The notes beneath the pieces are model-generated. The model was not told where the DNA came from. It did no database searches and saw nothing but the letters and a program-made list of their open reading frames with translations. Below, one piece after another: positions 16,444-26,122 of a DNA stretch of 64,000 nt (position 1 is its first letter; the number at the start of each line of letters is the position of its first letter). The position numbers were made by a program, and so were the translations under genes. The stretch is from RGDT01 sp964630925. Its GTDB lineage: Bacteria > Planctomycetota > Planctomycetia > Gemmatales > Gemmataceae. The DNA lies in assembly GCA_964630925.1 (NCBI GenBank), contig CAZVZK010000006.1, positions 62,001 through 126,000 on the forward strand, given 5' to 3'.

Positions 16444-17481
16444 ATGGGCGATTCAGGCGGGGCCGGCCCGCCGGCCCCTCAAGCCACGCCACAGACGGAG
16501 GAGGCCGCCGTGGGCCGACAGAGCGCCAGCGATTACATCCGCCAGTACCACAACCTGCCCGTCCACGCCATCGGGCCCGACGGCCGGCCGATGGCCGAGA
16601 CGGTCAACGTCACCAAGTACCAGATCAGCTCGCCCGACGAGCGGAGCAAACTGCTCGGGGCGATCAAGAAGGTGCTGGGCCTGCCCTCGAAGCCGCACCT
16701 GAGCGGCAACTACGGCTACTTCACGTTCCCGGCGGGCGACGTGATGGGCTCGACGGAGCCCTTCTACTGGCAGACCATCCGCCGCGCCTACGGCTTCAAG
16801 GCCACCCCCGCCGAGATCCGCGACGTGATCCGCCTCGCCTACCGCCTCGGACGCATCGGCATGGGCAAGGACGTGGCCGGCCAGCCGGCCGACTCCCCCA
16901 CCATGGCCCTCTACGCCGCCAAGCACTTCGGCCTCGACTGCAACGGCTTCGTCGGCAACTACTACAACCTCTCCCCCGAGGTCAAGCCGGGCGGCTGGGC
17001 CACCATCAGCTCCTTCGACGAGAACAAGGTCCTCAAGAAGACCGCCGAGGACGACGGGTGGAACGGCTGGGTCAAGGCCGCCGTCCTCACCCTCGACCAC
17101 ATCCCCCTCATCCCGCGCATGTCTGCCACCGAGGCCAGGACAGGCGACATCCTCGTCGACCAGCGCCTCGCCAATAACACGTGGGCCCACATCGCCGTCG
17201 TCCAGGATGTCCGCCCCGGCCCCGGCAAGGACCAGGTCACCTGGCGGGTCGTCGAGTGGGGCGGCGGCATCAAGGCGTCCGAGGTCGGCCTCGACGCCAA
17301 CGACCACGTCAAGGCCGAGAAGACGGTCAACATCACCATGGGCACGATCAAGAAGCTGGGCGTCGGCTGCTTCAACAAGACCGACCCGAAGCAGGCGACC
17401 AGGTTCAGGTACCTCTTCGCCCCCCCGAACGTGTCCTACGACCCGGCGATGTGGGGCCGCTGCGGCCAGGAGAACATCTGA
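16444..17481 (+). CDS. NlpC/P60- or CHAP-like putative cysteine hydrolase
   Basis: A 345-residue protein with no signal peptide. Residues about 140-270 carry a papain-fold amidase pattern: Cys166 in FGLDCNGFVGNYYN, then the ATEARTGDILVDQ strand, then His249 in WAHIAVVQDV. This is the Cys...His arrangement of NlpC/P60 and CHAP domains, which cut peptide or amide bonds. N-terminal residues 1-30 are low complexity. The ATG at 16444 directly precedes MGDSGGAG; upstream sequence is the repeat cluster. The substrate is unknown, and the assignment rests on motif order, so it is moderate. Confidence 0.65.
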   Translation: MGDSGGAGPPAPQATPQTEEAAVGRQSASDYIRQYHNLPVHAIGPDGRPMAETVNVTKYQISSPDERSKLLGAIKKVLGLPSKPHLSGNYGYFTFPAGDVMGSTEPFYWQTIRRAYGFKATPAEIRDVIRLAYRLGRIGMGKDVAGQPADSPTMALYAAKHFGLDCNGFVGNYYNLSPEVKPGGWATISSFDENKVLKKTAEDDGWNGWVKAAVLTLDHIPLIPRMSATEARTGDILVDQRLANNTWAHIAVVQDVRPGPGKDQVTWRVVEWGGGIKASEVGLDANDHVKAEKTVNITMGTIKKLGVGCFNKTDPKQATRFRYLFAPPNVSYDPAMWGRCGQENI

Positions 17482-17527
17482 GCCCCAGCGGGTCAACAGC
17501 CAGTGAACAGCCAGGAGCGGAGGCGTG

Positions 17528-17652
17528 CCACGGATCGCGCGGATCGCACGGAGGGAAGTTGAGGACGGCGTGCGAGGCAGTGCCGAGCCCTTCTCTCTGC
17601 TTGTCTGCCCGCCTCCCCCGGGTTTCATCCGTGGGATCCGTGCGATCCGTGG
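17528..17652. repeat. ATCCGTG-type inverted repeat (copy 1)
   Basis: The arms 17528-17552 and 17628-17652 are reverse complements at 23 of 25 positions. Each is built of repeated CACGGATCG/ATCCGTG units. The loop is 75 bp. It shares its unit sequence with the element at 61972-62110. It lies between the NlpC/P60-like gene and the sigma factor gene, about 55 bp before the sigma factor start, so a transcript of that operon could carry the hairpin in its leader. Confidence 0.85.
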
Positions 17653-17707
17653 GCCGCCTCCTCTTCATCGTGTGTATCATGACCGGGCCGACTTCCCGAG
17701 GCCGACG

Positions 17708-18343
17708 ATGATCGATGACAGGGATGAGGGCGACGCACTCCTGGAGAAGGCCGCCGGCGGCGACCCGGCGAGCTGGCAGGAGCTGGTCGAGACGCACCGC
17801 GATCGGCTCCGCCGCATGATCGCGTTCCGCCTCGACGCGCGGCTCCAGGGCCGCGTCGACGCCTCCGACGTGGTGCAGGAGGCGTACCTGGAGGCGTGGC
17901 AGCGGTTACCCGACTACCGGCGCGACCCGGCCATGCCGTTCTTCCTTTGGCTGCGCTTCCTGACGGCGCAGCGGCTGGTGACGGTTCACCGCCGGCACCT
18001 GGGCACGCACGGGCGCGACGCGGGGCGCGAGGTGCGGCTGGGGCACGGCGCGGGGCCCGAGGGGTCGTCCATCGCCCTGGCGGAGCAGCTCCTCGGGCAC
18101 GACCCGCGGCCGAGTGAAGTCGCGGTCCGCGAGGAGGCGCGCGGGCGGCTCCGCGAGGCGCTGGAACGCATGGACCCCATCGACCGCGAGGTGCTGGCGC
18201 TGCGGCACTTCGAGCAGCTCAGCCGGGCCGAGGCCGCACGCGTCCTGGGGATCGAGGAGTCGGCGGCGGGCAAGCGGTACATCCGCGCCCTCGCCCGCCT
18301 CAAGGGGCTCCTCGACCCGCCCGACGGGGAGGGGCCCGCATGA
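17708..18343 (+). CDS. ECF-family RNA polymerase sigma factor
   Basis: A 211-residue extracytoplasmic-function sigma factor. Region 2 is visible in GRVDASDVVQEAYLEAWQRLPDYR (about 48-72). Region 4 with its helix-turn-helix is LRHFEQLSRAEAARVLGIEESAAGKRYIRAL (about 160-195). The family directs RNA polymerase to stress or envelope promoters. Its stop overlaps the start of the downstream kinase gene (ATGA), so the two are translationally coupled. In planctomycetes such pairs suggest that the kinase controls or senses for the sigma factor. The ATG at 17708 is the first good start after the inverted repeat. Confidence 0.9.
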   Translation: MIDDRDEGDALLEKAAGGDPASWQELVETHRDRLRRMIAFRLDARLQGRVDASDVVQEAYLEAWQRLPDYRRDPAMPFFLWLRFLTAQRLVTVHRRHLGTHGRDAGREVRLGHGAGPEGSSIALAEQLLGHDPRPSEVAVREEARGRLREALERMDPIDREVLALRHFEQLSRAEAARVLGIEESAAGKRYIRALARLKGLLDPPDGEGPA

Positions 18344-21300
18344 ATGACCTCAGCCTGGAGGGCCGCGTCGAGGCCCTGGCCGACGAATTCCTCGCCCGCC
18401 GCCGGGCCGGCGAGCGGCCCACGCCGGAGGAGTACGCCGCCCGCCACCCCGAGCTGGCCGGCCTCATCCGCGACGTCTTCCCCGCCCTGGCCCTGCTCGA
18501 GGAGTGCGGGCCGGGGGCCGATGCGCCGGCCCCGGAGAGGATCGGCGATTTCCGCGTCCTCCGCCAGATCGGCGCCGGCGGCATGGGCGTGGTGTACGAG
18601 GCGCTGGAGGTGTCGCTGGGGCGGCACGTCGCCCTCAAGGTGCTGCCGCGGCACCCGCCCCCGCCGCCCGCCGCCGTCGAACGCTTCCGCCGCGAGGCGC
18701 GGGCGGCCGCGGGGCTTCACCACCCCCACATCGTCCCGGTGTTCGGCGTCGGCGAGCACGAAGGGCTGCCGTTCTGCGTCATGCAGTTCATCCGCGGCCA
18801 GAACCTCGCCGACGTTCTCCGCGACGTGCGCGGCCTGCGTCGCGGCGAGGTGAATGAGTCGTCCGGCCCGGCACGCGGGCTCATCGTCGGGACGTTCCAG
18901 GGCTCGGCGGCGACGCGCCCCGACGCCATCGAAACCAGGGCCGACGGCAGCCCCCCGGCGCCGGCGGATGACGGCGTTTACTTCCGCAGCGTCGCACGCC
19001 TCGGGGCCGAGGCCGCGGAGGGGCTGGATCACGCCCACCGCCAGGGCGTGCTGCACCGCGACGTGAAGCCGTCCAACCTCCTCCTCGACGCCGGCGGCGC
19101 GGTGTGGGTGGCCGACTTCGGGCTCGCCAAGATGGACGGCATGGACGACCTGACGGGCACCGGCGACGTGGTCGGGACGCTCCGCTACCTGGCGCCCGAG
19201 CGCCTGTCGGGCAGGGCCGACGCGCGCGGCGACGTGTACGGCCTGGGCCTGACGCTCTACGAGATGGCGACGCTGCGTCCCGCCTTCGGCGACGTGGACC
19301 GGGCGCAGATGCTCGACCTGATACGCAACGCCAGCCCGCCGGCGCCGCGCGAGATCGACCGCCGCGTCCCGCGCGACCTCGAGACGATCATCCTCAAGGC
19401 CATCGACAAGGAGCCGGCCCGTCGCTATCAGTCCGCCGGCGAGATGGCCGACGACCTGCGCCGCTTCCTCGCCGGCGACCCGATCCGGGCGCGGCCCATC
19501 GGGCCGGCGGGGCGTGCGTGGCGGTGGGCGCGGCGGCGGCCGGCGATGGCGGGGCTGGCGGCCGCCGTCACCGTCCTCGCGTTCACCCTCGTCGCCGGGG
19601 TGCTGTGGCAGTGGCGGCAGGACGTGCGGACGCTTGGGGAGAAGAAGGCGGCGTTGGACAGGGCGGAGGCGAGCGGCCGGGTGGCCGAGCGCGCCCTGTA
19701 CCGGAGCCGGGTGTTGCTCGCCGACCACGAGTGGCGTGCCGGGCGCGTGGCCAGCGCCGAGGCGATCCTCGACGAGTGCCCCGAGGAGCTGCGCGGGTGG
19801 GAGTGGCACTTCCTGCGGCGCCGCTGCCATCAGGAGGCCCGCTCGTTCCCCGTCGGGGCGGTGACGATGGCCTGCTTCACCGACGGGGGCAAGAACGTCG
19901 CCGTGAGGCTGACCGACGGCGACGTGGTCGTCCTCGACGCGGACAGCGGGGTCGAGCGCCGGCGCCTCAAGACGCAGAAGGACGGCAAGACCAAGGACCG
20001 CTATCAGGCGGCCTTCAGCGCCGACGGGCGGCTGTTCGCCTGCTCCAACGGGCGGCGGGTGTACGTCTACAACGTGGGCGACGGCTCCGAGGTGTGCCGG
20101 GTGGTCCACGCCGCCCCCCTGGGCCTGGCATTCACGCCCGACGGCCGGCGTCTGCTGGCGGGGGCCGCCCCGCCGCGGCGGGCGGCCCTGTTCGACCTGG
20201 CGGCGGCGGAGGCCGAGAGGACGCTGCCCTGCAACCGGGTGTTCGCCGTCGATCCGGGCGGGAAGGCGGCGGCGGTGCTGGAGGGCGAGGACGAGGGGGC
20301 GACGCTTGCCGTCCTGGATCTGAAGACGGGGGCGAGGCGGTACGGCCTGGCCTTCACCGGGCCGTTCAGGCACGCCGGCGCGAACGCCCTCACCATCGGG
20401 GCCGGCGGCGTGCTGGCGGTGCCGGCGCGGGGGGGCGTGCGGCTCGTGGACGGCCGGCCGGGGCACGAGGCCGGGTGGTGCGCGGCGGCGGACGCGGCGG
20501 AGCTGAATGCGGCGGCGTACAGCCCGGACGGGCGTTGGCTGGTGGGGATCGGGGGCGGCGCCGTCCGCGTCTGGGAGGTGTCGTCGCGGCGGCTGCACGA
20601 GACGCTGCGTGGCCACCTCTCTGCTGCCGCCTGGGCCGCGTTCGACGGCGCCGGCAAGAGGCTGGTCACGGCGTCCGCCGACGGCACGGTGAAGATCTGG
20701 GAGCGCGGGCCGTCCGCCGGTGAGGGGCCGCCGATGCGGGGGCACGGCAGGGCGATGTGGGCCGAGTGGAGTGGCGTGCGGCCCGACGACAAGCCGGGCG
20801 CGCCGCTCTGGCTGCCGGGCGGCCGAGCGCCGCTGATCGGCGTGATGGACTGGGGCGCCGGGGGGCGCGGCGCCGGCATCTGGATGGGGGGCCTCGTCGG
20901 GTTGGATCTGGAGAAGGGGCGGCAGACCTGGCGGGTCGAGGAGGCCGCTCGGGGGGCCCTGGCCGTCTCGCCGGACGGGCTGCTGGTGGCGTCGATCGCG
21001 CTGGACGGACGCTTGCAGGTGCGGGACGCCCGGACAGGGGCGTTGGCCTGGGTCGCCGCGGTGGAGGGCAAGGACACGGGCTTCGGGCGGCTGGCGTGGA
21101 GCGCCGACGGCCGGCGCCTCGCATGGCTCACCGGCGAGAAGGCCGTCCGCGTGCTGACCGCGGGCGGGGAGGACGTGTGGCGGAGGGCCGCCGGCGAAGG
21201 GGATCCGACGGCGGCCGCGTTCCACCCGGACGGGAGGCTCGCGCTCGCCGAGGCGGGGGGCGTGTCGCTGGTGCCGCTCGAGGGCGGCGCGGCGCGGCTG

Positions 21301-21537
21301 CTGCGCACGGGGCAGGTGCGGGCCCTGGCGTTCAGCGCGGACGGGACGCGGCTGGCGACGTCCGGCGAGGGGGAGGCCGTGCGGATCTGGGAGATGGAAG
21401 ACGGGCGGCAGGTGTTGGAGCTGCCGCCCGAGGGGGGCGACGTGGCCCGGCTGCGGTTCAGCGCCGATGGGGTGCTGCGGTCGTATTGCCCGAATCTCAC
21501 GCGGTGGCAGGCGTGGGACGGCGCACCGGCGCCGTGA
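18340..21537 (+). CDS. Ser/Thr protein kinase with C-terminal WD40-like propeller
   Basis: A 1065-residue kinase. It has the G-loop QIGAGGMG (77-84), Lys100, HRDVKPSN (239-246) and DFG (259-261). Between helices D and E is an insert of about 55 residues (about 163-215), low in conservation. A membrane helix spans about 403-424. A short conserved segment (RGWEWHFLRRRCHQ, about 486-499) precedes a string of WD40-like blades to the end, for example VKIWERG, VRVWEVSS and VRIWEMEDG. The kinase is cytoplasmic and the propeller is predicted on the other side of the membrane. It is translationally coupled to the upstream sigma factor gene. Confidence 0.9.
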   Translation: MNDLSLEGRVEALADEFLARRRAGERPTPEEYAARHPELAGLIRDVFPALALLEECGPGADAPAPERIGDFRVLRQIGAGGMGVVYEALEVSLGRHVALKVLPRHPPPPPAAVERFRREARAAAGLHHPHIVPVFGVGEHEGLPFCVMQFIRGQNLADVLRDVRGLRRGEVNESSGPARGLIVGTFQGSAATRPDAIETRADGSPPAPADDGVYFRSVARLGAEAAEGLDHAHRQGVLHRDVKPSNLLLDAGGAVWVADFGLAKMDGMDDLTGTGDVVGTLRYLAPERLSGRADARGDVYGLGLTLYEMATLRPAFGDVDRAQMLDLIRNASPPAPREIDRRVPRDLETIILKAIDKEPARRYQSAGEMADDLRRFLAGDPIRARPIGPAGRAWRWARRRPAMAGLAAAVTVLAFTLVAGVLWQWRQDVRTLGEKKAALDRAEASGRVAERALYRSRVLLADHEWRAGRVASAEAILDECPEELRGWEWHFLRRRCHQEARSFPVGAVTMACFTDGGKNVAVRLTDGDVVVLDADSGVERRRLKTQKDGKTKDRYQAAFSADGRLFACSNGRRVYVYNVGDGSEVCRVVHAAPLGLAFTPDGRRLLAGAAPPRRAALFDLAAAEAERTLPCNRVFAVDPGGKAAAVLEGEDEGATLAVLDLKTGARRYGLAFTGPFRHAGANALTIGAGGVLAVPARGGVRLVDGRPGHEAGWCAAADAAELNAAAYSPDGRWLVGIGGGAVRVWEVSSRRLHETLRGHLSAAAWAAFDGAGKRLVTASADGTVKIWERGPSAGEGPPMRGHGRAMWAEWSGVRPDDKPGAPLWLPGGRAPLIGVMDWGAGGRGAGIWMGGLVGLDLEKGRQTWRVEEAARGALAVSPDGLLVASIALDGRLQVRDARTGALAWVAAVEGKDTGFGRLAWSADGRRLAWLTGEKAVRVLTAGGEDVWRRAAGEGDPTAAAFHPDGRLALAEAGGVSLVPLEGGAARLLRTGQVRALAFSADGTRLATSGEGEAVRIWEMEDGRQVLELPPEGGDVARLRFSADGVLRSYCPNLTRWQAWDGAPAP

Positions 21538-21591
21538 ACCCGGCGCCCGGCACTCACCTCCTCCCTGCCGGGGCCATACGATAAGCCCTTC

Positions 21592-21609
21592 GGGCGCCCC
21601 GAGGCGCCC
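21592..21609 (+). terminator. possible hairpin terminator after the kinase gene
   Basis: A GGGCGCC stem (21592-21598) pairs with GGCGCCC (21603-21609) around a CCGA loop, 55 bp after the kinase stop and 30 bp before leuS. No T-run follows, so it may only be an mRNA hairpin. Confidence 0.35.
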
Positions 21610-21639
21610 TCCCGCACCCACTTGACCCGACAGGCGGAC

Positions 21640-24417
21640 ATGCCGAGTTACAACCCCAGGGCCGTCGAGCCCCGCTGGCAGCGCTTCTGGCTGGACAACA
21701 AGACCTTCCGCACGCCCGACGACTCGCCCAAGCCGAAGCTCTACGTCCTCGACATGTTCCCCTACCCGTCCGGGGCCGGGCTGCACGTCGGCCACCCCGA
21801 GGGCTACACCGCCACCGACATCCTGTGCCGCTGGAAGCGCATGCAGGGCGTCAACGTCCTGCACCCGATGGGCTGGGACGCCTTCGGCCTGCCCGCGGAA
21901 CAGTACGCCATCCAGAACAACGTCCACCCGGCGGAGACGACGCGGAAGAACATCAACAACTTCCGCCGCCAGATCCAGGCCCTGGGCTTCTCCTACGACT
22001 GGGACCGCGAGGTCGATACCACCGACCCCGATTACTACCGCTGGACGCAGTGGATCTTCCTCGTCCTGTTCGACACCTGGTACGACCGCGACGCGAAGAA
22101 GGGCCGGCCCATGGCCGAGCTGCCCATCCCGCCGGATGTCACCGGCGAGGACGCCATCCGCAAGTACCGCGACGGCAAGCGGCTGGCGTACCAGGCCGAG
22201 GTGCCCGTCAACTGGTGCCCCGCGCTGGGCACGGTGCTGGCCAACGAGGAGGTCATCGACGGCAAGAGCGAGCGTGGCGGCCACCCCGTCGTGCGCATGC
22301 CGCTGCGTCAATGGCTGCTGCGCATCACCGAGTACGCCGACCGCCTGATCGACGACCTGGAGGGGCTGGACTGGTCGGAGTCGATCAAGGGGATGCAGCG
22401 GAACTGGATCGGCAAGAGCGAGGGCGCCGAGGTCGATTTCGCGCTGCCCGCCGGCGACACGATCCGCGTCTACACGACCAGGCCGGACACCCTGTTCGGC
22501 GCGACGTACATGGTGCTGTCGCCGGAGCACCCCCTGGTGGGCAAGATCACCACGCCCGAGCAGGCCGCGGCGGTGAAGGCGTATCAGGAGGCCGCCTCGC
22601 GCAAGAGTGAGTTCGAGCGCACCGAGCTGGCCAAGACCAAGACCGGCGTCTTCACCGGGGCGCATGCCATCAACCCCGTCAACAATCAGCAGGTGCCCAT
22701 CTGGATCGCCGACTACGTCCTGGCGACCTACGGCACGGGCGCGATCATGGCCGTCCCGGCCCACGACGAGCGCGACTTCGAGTTCGCCAGGGCCTTCGGC
22801 CTGCCGATCCGGACCGTGGTGCGTCCGCCCGAGGAGTGGCTGGCGCAGACCGGCAGCACGCTGGACGACCTGAAGGAGGCGTACTGCGAGGAAGGCCGGT
22901 CGATGAATTCCGGCGCCTGGGACAACGTCGAGACGCAGAAGTTCAAGCAGCAGATCACGCAGTGGCTGGAGGACGCCGGCAAGGGGCAGCGGAAGACCAA
23001 CTACAAGCTGCGCGACTGGCTGTTCAGCCGACAGCGCTACTGGGGCGAGCCGTTCCCCATCCTGCACGAGATCGACGCCGACGGCAAGCCGACGGGCAGG
23101 ATGGAGCCGCTGACGCCGGAGGAGCTGCCGCTGCGTCTGCCGGACGTCGCAGATTACAAGCCGACGGGCCGGCCCGAGCCGCCGCTGGAGAAGGCGGGCG
23201 ACTGGCTGTACGTGGAGCGGAACGGCCGGCGGTACAAGCGCGAGACGAACACGATGCCGCAGTGGGCGGGGTCGTGCTGGTACTACCTGCGCTACATCGA
23301 CCCGAGGAACGACAGGGCGTTCGCCGACGCCGACAAGGTGAAGAAGTGGCTGCCGGTGGACCTGTACGTCGGCGGGGCCGAGCACGCGGTGCTGCACCTG
23401 CTGTACTCGCGGTTCTGGCACAAGGTGCTGTTCGACCGTGGGTATGTGCCCTGCGCGGAGCCGTTCCAGCAACTGGTGAACCAGGGGCTGATCCTGGGCG
23501 AGGTCGAGTACACCGCGTTCAAGAGCGGCGACACATTGGTGTCGGCGGCGAAGGTCAAGTTCAACGGCGCGACGGCCAGGCGTGACGACCGGACACAGGA
23601 AGAGCTGACGCTGGTGAAGGTGGCCGAGGACGACGTGGAGAAGCAAGGTGAGCATTTCGTCCTGAAGGCCGACCCGGCGGTCCGGCTGGACGCCCGCGCC
23701 TACAAGATGTCGAAGGCACGCGGCAACGTCATCAACCCCGACGACGTGATCAAGGAGTACGGCGCCGACACGCTGCGCCTGTACGAGATGTTCATGGGCC
23801 CGCTGGAGGCGGTGAAACCCTGGAACACGCGGGGCGTCGACGGGCCGTTCCGCTTCCTGAACCGCGTGTGGCGGCTGATCATCGACGACCGCGCCGAGGA
23901 GGTGCGGCTGAACGACACGGTGAAGGACGCGGCGCCGTCGGCGGAGACGCTGCGCGAGATGCACCGCTGCATCAAGAAGGTGACGGACGACCTGCACTTC
24001 ACAAAGATGGGGTTCAACACCGCCATCTCGGCGATGATGGAGTACACGAACCACCTGACCGCGCTGGCCGAACGTCCCCGCCCCGCCCTGGAGGCCCTGG
24101 TGCTGCTGCTGGCGCCGTTCGCGCCTCACATCGCCGAGGAGCTGTGGCACGCCCTCGGCCACAAGGACACCCTGGCCTATGAGCCGTGGCCGACGTACGA
24201 CCCGGCGCTGCTGGTGGAGGCGACGGTGGAGATCCCCGTGCAGATCGGCGGGAAGGTGAGGGCGCGTCTCCAGATGCCGTCGGGCCTGGACGCGGCGGCG
24301 CTGGAGAAGGCCGTGATGGCGCACCCCGAGGTGAAGGCGCTGCTGGAGGGGAAGACGGTGAAGAAGGTGATCGTACCGCCGCGCGGGGGGCTGGTCAACA
24401 TCGTGGTGGCCGGGTGA
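21640..24417 (+). CDS. leuS: leucyl-tRNA synthetase
   Basis: A 925-residue class I aminoacyl-tRNA synthetase that charges tRNA-Leu. The HIGH motif is HVGH (49-52) in FPYPSGAGLHVGHPEGYTATD. The CP1 editing domain is present (TTRPDTLFGATYMVLSPEHP and the GTGAIMAVPAHDERDFEFA segment). The KMSKS loop reads KMSKA (689-693), followed by RGNVINPDDV. The C-terminal anticodon-binding and tRNA-contact domains are complete. The ATG at 21640 (MPSYNPRAVEPRWQ) is the usual start; an in-frame TTG lies 18 bases upstream. The Ser-to-Ala change in the KMSKS loop is the only unusual active-site feature. Confidence 0.97.
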   Translation: MPSYNPRAVEPRWQRFWLDNKTFRTPDDSPKPKLYVLDMFPYPSGAGLHVGHPEGYTATDILCRWKRMQGVNVLHPMGWDAFGLPAEQYAIQNNVHPAETTRKNINNFRRQIQALGFSYDWDREVDTTDPDYYRWTQWIFLVLFDTWYDRDAKKGRPMAELPIPPDVTGEDAIRKYRDGKRLAYQAEVPVNWCPALGTVLANEEVIDGKSERGGHPVVRMPLRQWLLRITEYADRLIDDLEGLDWSESIKGMQRNWIGKSEGAEVDFALPAGDTIRVYTTRPDTLFGATYMVLSPEHPLVGKITTPEQAAAVKAYQEAASRKSEFERTELAKTKTGVFTGAHAINPVNNQQVPIWIADYVLATYGTGAIMAVPAHDERDFEFARAFGLPIRTVVRPPEEWLAQTGSTLDDLKEAYCEEGRSMNSGAWDNVETQKFKQQITQWLEDAGKGQRKTNYKLRDWLFSRQRYWGEPFPILHEIDADGKPTGRMEPLTPEELPLRLPDVADYKPTGRPEPPLEKAGDWLYVERNGRRYKRETNTMPQWAGSCWYYLRYIDPRNDRAFADADKVKKWLPVDLYVGGAEHAVLHLLYSRFWHKVLFDRGYVPCAEPFQQLVNQGLILGEVEYTAFKSGDTLVSAAKVKFNGATARRDDRTQEELTLVKVAEDDVEKQGEHFVLKADPAVRLDARAYKMSKARGNVINPDDVIKEYGADTLRLYEMFMGPLEAVKPWNTRGVDGPFRFLNRVWRLIIDDRAEEVRLNDTVKDAAPSAETLREMHRCIKKVTDDLHFTKMGFNTAISAMMEYTNHLTALAERPRPALEALVLLLAPFAPHIAEELWHALGHKDTLAYEPWPTYDPALLVEATVEIPVQIGGKVRARLQMPSGLDAAALEKAVMAHPEVKALLEGKTVKKVIVPPRGGLVNIVVAG

Positions 24418-24491
24418 GGCCCGCCGGGACCTTCCGGGGCCTCCACCCGCCTATAATGGGGAGGGTTCGGGGGTCATCGCGGAGGGACGGG

Positions 24492-25976
24492 ATGGCAGTA
24501 ACGACGGCATCGGCCACGGATCAGAACGCCGTGGGCTGGCGGTTCGACAACACCTACTCGCGGCTGCCGGACGACCTCTTCGCCCCGGCGACGCCCTCGG
24601 GGTTCCGCGCGCCGCGCGTCGCGGTCCTGAACCACCGCCTCGCCGATGACCTCGGCCTCGACCTGCGGGCGATGACGCCCGACGCCGCCGCCGCCCTGTT
24701 CGCCGGCCAGGCCCTCCCCGCCGGCGCCCTGCCCATCGCCCAGGCCTACGCCGGCCACCAGTACGGCGGCTTCACCATGCTCGGCGACGGGCGGGCCATC
24801 CTCCTCGGCGAACACCGCACGCCGTCCGGCCGGCTCGTGGACATCCAGCTCAAGGGGGCGGGGCCGACACGCTTCTCGCGCCGCGGCGACGGCCTCGCCG
24901 CCCTCGGGCCCATGCTCCGCGAGTACGTCGTCAGCGAGGCGATGGCCGCCCTGGGCATCCCCACGACCCGCAGCCTGGCCGTCGTCACCACCGGCGAGAC
25001 GGTGTACCGCGAGCGCCCCCTCAAGGGGGCCATCCTGACGCGCGTGGCCGCCAGCCACCTCCGGTTCGGCACGTTCGAGTACGCCGCCGCCCGCGGCGAC
25101 GAGGCGCGGCTGCGCGCCCTGGCCGACTACGCCATCGCCCGCCACGACCCGGAGCTGGCCGACGCGCCCGGCAAGTACCTCGCCTTCTTCCGCGCGGTGA
25201 TGGCCCGGCAGGCCGAGCTGGTCGCCCGCTGGCAGCTCGTCGGCTTCATCCACGGCGTGATGAACACGGACAACATGGCGATCTCGGGCGAGACCATCGA
25301 CTACGGCCCGTGCGCCTTCATGAACGCCTACGACCCGGCGACGGTGTACAGCTCCATCGACCGCGGCGGGCGCTACGCCTACGGCAACCAGCCGGCCATC
25401 GTGCAGTGGAACCTGGCACGCTTCGCCGAGGCCCTGCTGCCGCTGCTGGACGCCGACCAGGAGAAGGCGGTGGCCTCCGCCACGGAGGCCCTGGGCGAGT
25501 TCCCCGACCTGTTCACGCGGCACTGGCTGGCGGGCATGCGGCGGAAGCTCGGCCTGCGCACGGAGGAGGACGGCGACGCCGGCCTCGCCCAGGATCTGCT
25601 CGCCTGGATGCGGACGACGCGGGCCGACTTCACCAACACCTTCCGCGACCTGTGTTCCGATGAGGCGCTGGCGGCGGAGCGCTATCAGGACGCCGCCTTC
25701 CAGGCGTGGCTCCTGCGCTGGCGTGAGCGGCTCGCGCGTGACGGCCACTCGCCCGCGTCGTCGGCGGACCTCATGCGGACGGCGAATCCGGCGGTGATCG
25801 CGCGGAACCACCGTGTGGAGGAGGCGTTGGCGGCGGCGGAGGAGCGCGACGACCTGTCGGTGCTGCATCGGCTGCTGGAGGCACTGGCCTCGCCGTACGA
25901 GGACAGGCCGGAGATGGCGATGTACCGCGAGCCGCCCGCCGACGAGCGCGGCTACCGGACGTTCTGCGGGACATAG
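24492..25976 (+). CDS. selO: SelO/YdiU-type protein adenylyltransferase
   Basis: A 494-residue pseudokinase-fold enzyme that transfers AMP from ATP onto Ser, Thr or Tyr of proteins and is linked in other bacteria to redox stress. Hallmarks are AYAGHQYGGFTMLGDGRA, DIQLKGAGPTRFSRRGDG, and the metal-binding GVMNTDNMAISGETIDYGPCAFM. The third residue from the C-terminus is Cys492 (FCGT), the position of the redox-active Cys or Sec in SelO proteins. A GGAGGG ribosome-binding site precedes the ATG at 24492. It follows leuS by 74 bp on the same strand. Confidence 0.93.
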   Translation: MAVTTASATDQNAVGWRFDNTYSRLPDDLFAPATPSGFRAPRVAVLNHRLADDLGLDLRAMTPDAAAALFAGQALPAGALPIAQAYAGHQYGGFTMLGDGRAILLGEHRTPSGRLVDIQLKGAGPTRFSRRGDGLAALGPMLREYVVSEAMAALGIPTTRSLAVVTTGETVYRERPLKGAILTRVAASHLRFGTFEYAAARGDEARLRALADYAIARHDPELADAPGKYLAFFRAVMARQAELVARWQLVGFIHGVMNTDNMAISGETIDYGPCAFMNAYDPATVYSSIDRGGRYAYGNQPAIVQWNLARFAEALLPLLDADQEKAVASATEALGEFPDLFTRHWLAGMRRKLGLRTEEDGDAGLAQDLLAWMRTTRADFTNTFRDLCSDEALAAERYQDAAFQAWLLRWRERLARDGHSPASSADLMRTANPAVIARNHRVEEALAAAEERDDLSVLHRLLEALASPYEDRPEMAMYREPPADERGYRTFCGT

Positions 25977-26122
25977 GTCGGAGGACGACGCCGGGGAGGC
26001 ATGGTGGCGTCGCCCGCCGACGTGGGCCGCAAGGCGGAGCGAAGAAGGTGTTGCCGGCGTGCAGGATCGGGTGGGAATCCGGCAGCGAGCCGAAGGAGAA
26101 GTAGCGCCAGACGTGGGTGCGG

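Noticed and set aside
17986..24324. A very long minus-strand open frame (over 2100 codons)
   Set aside because: It is antisense to the sigma factor, kinase and leuS genes. Its translation is rich in Arg, His and Val-rich repeats typical of GC-skewed shadow frames and shows no domain.
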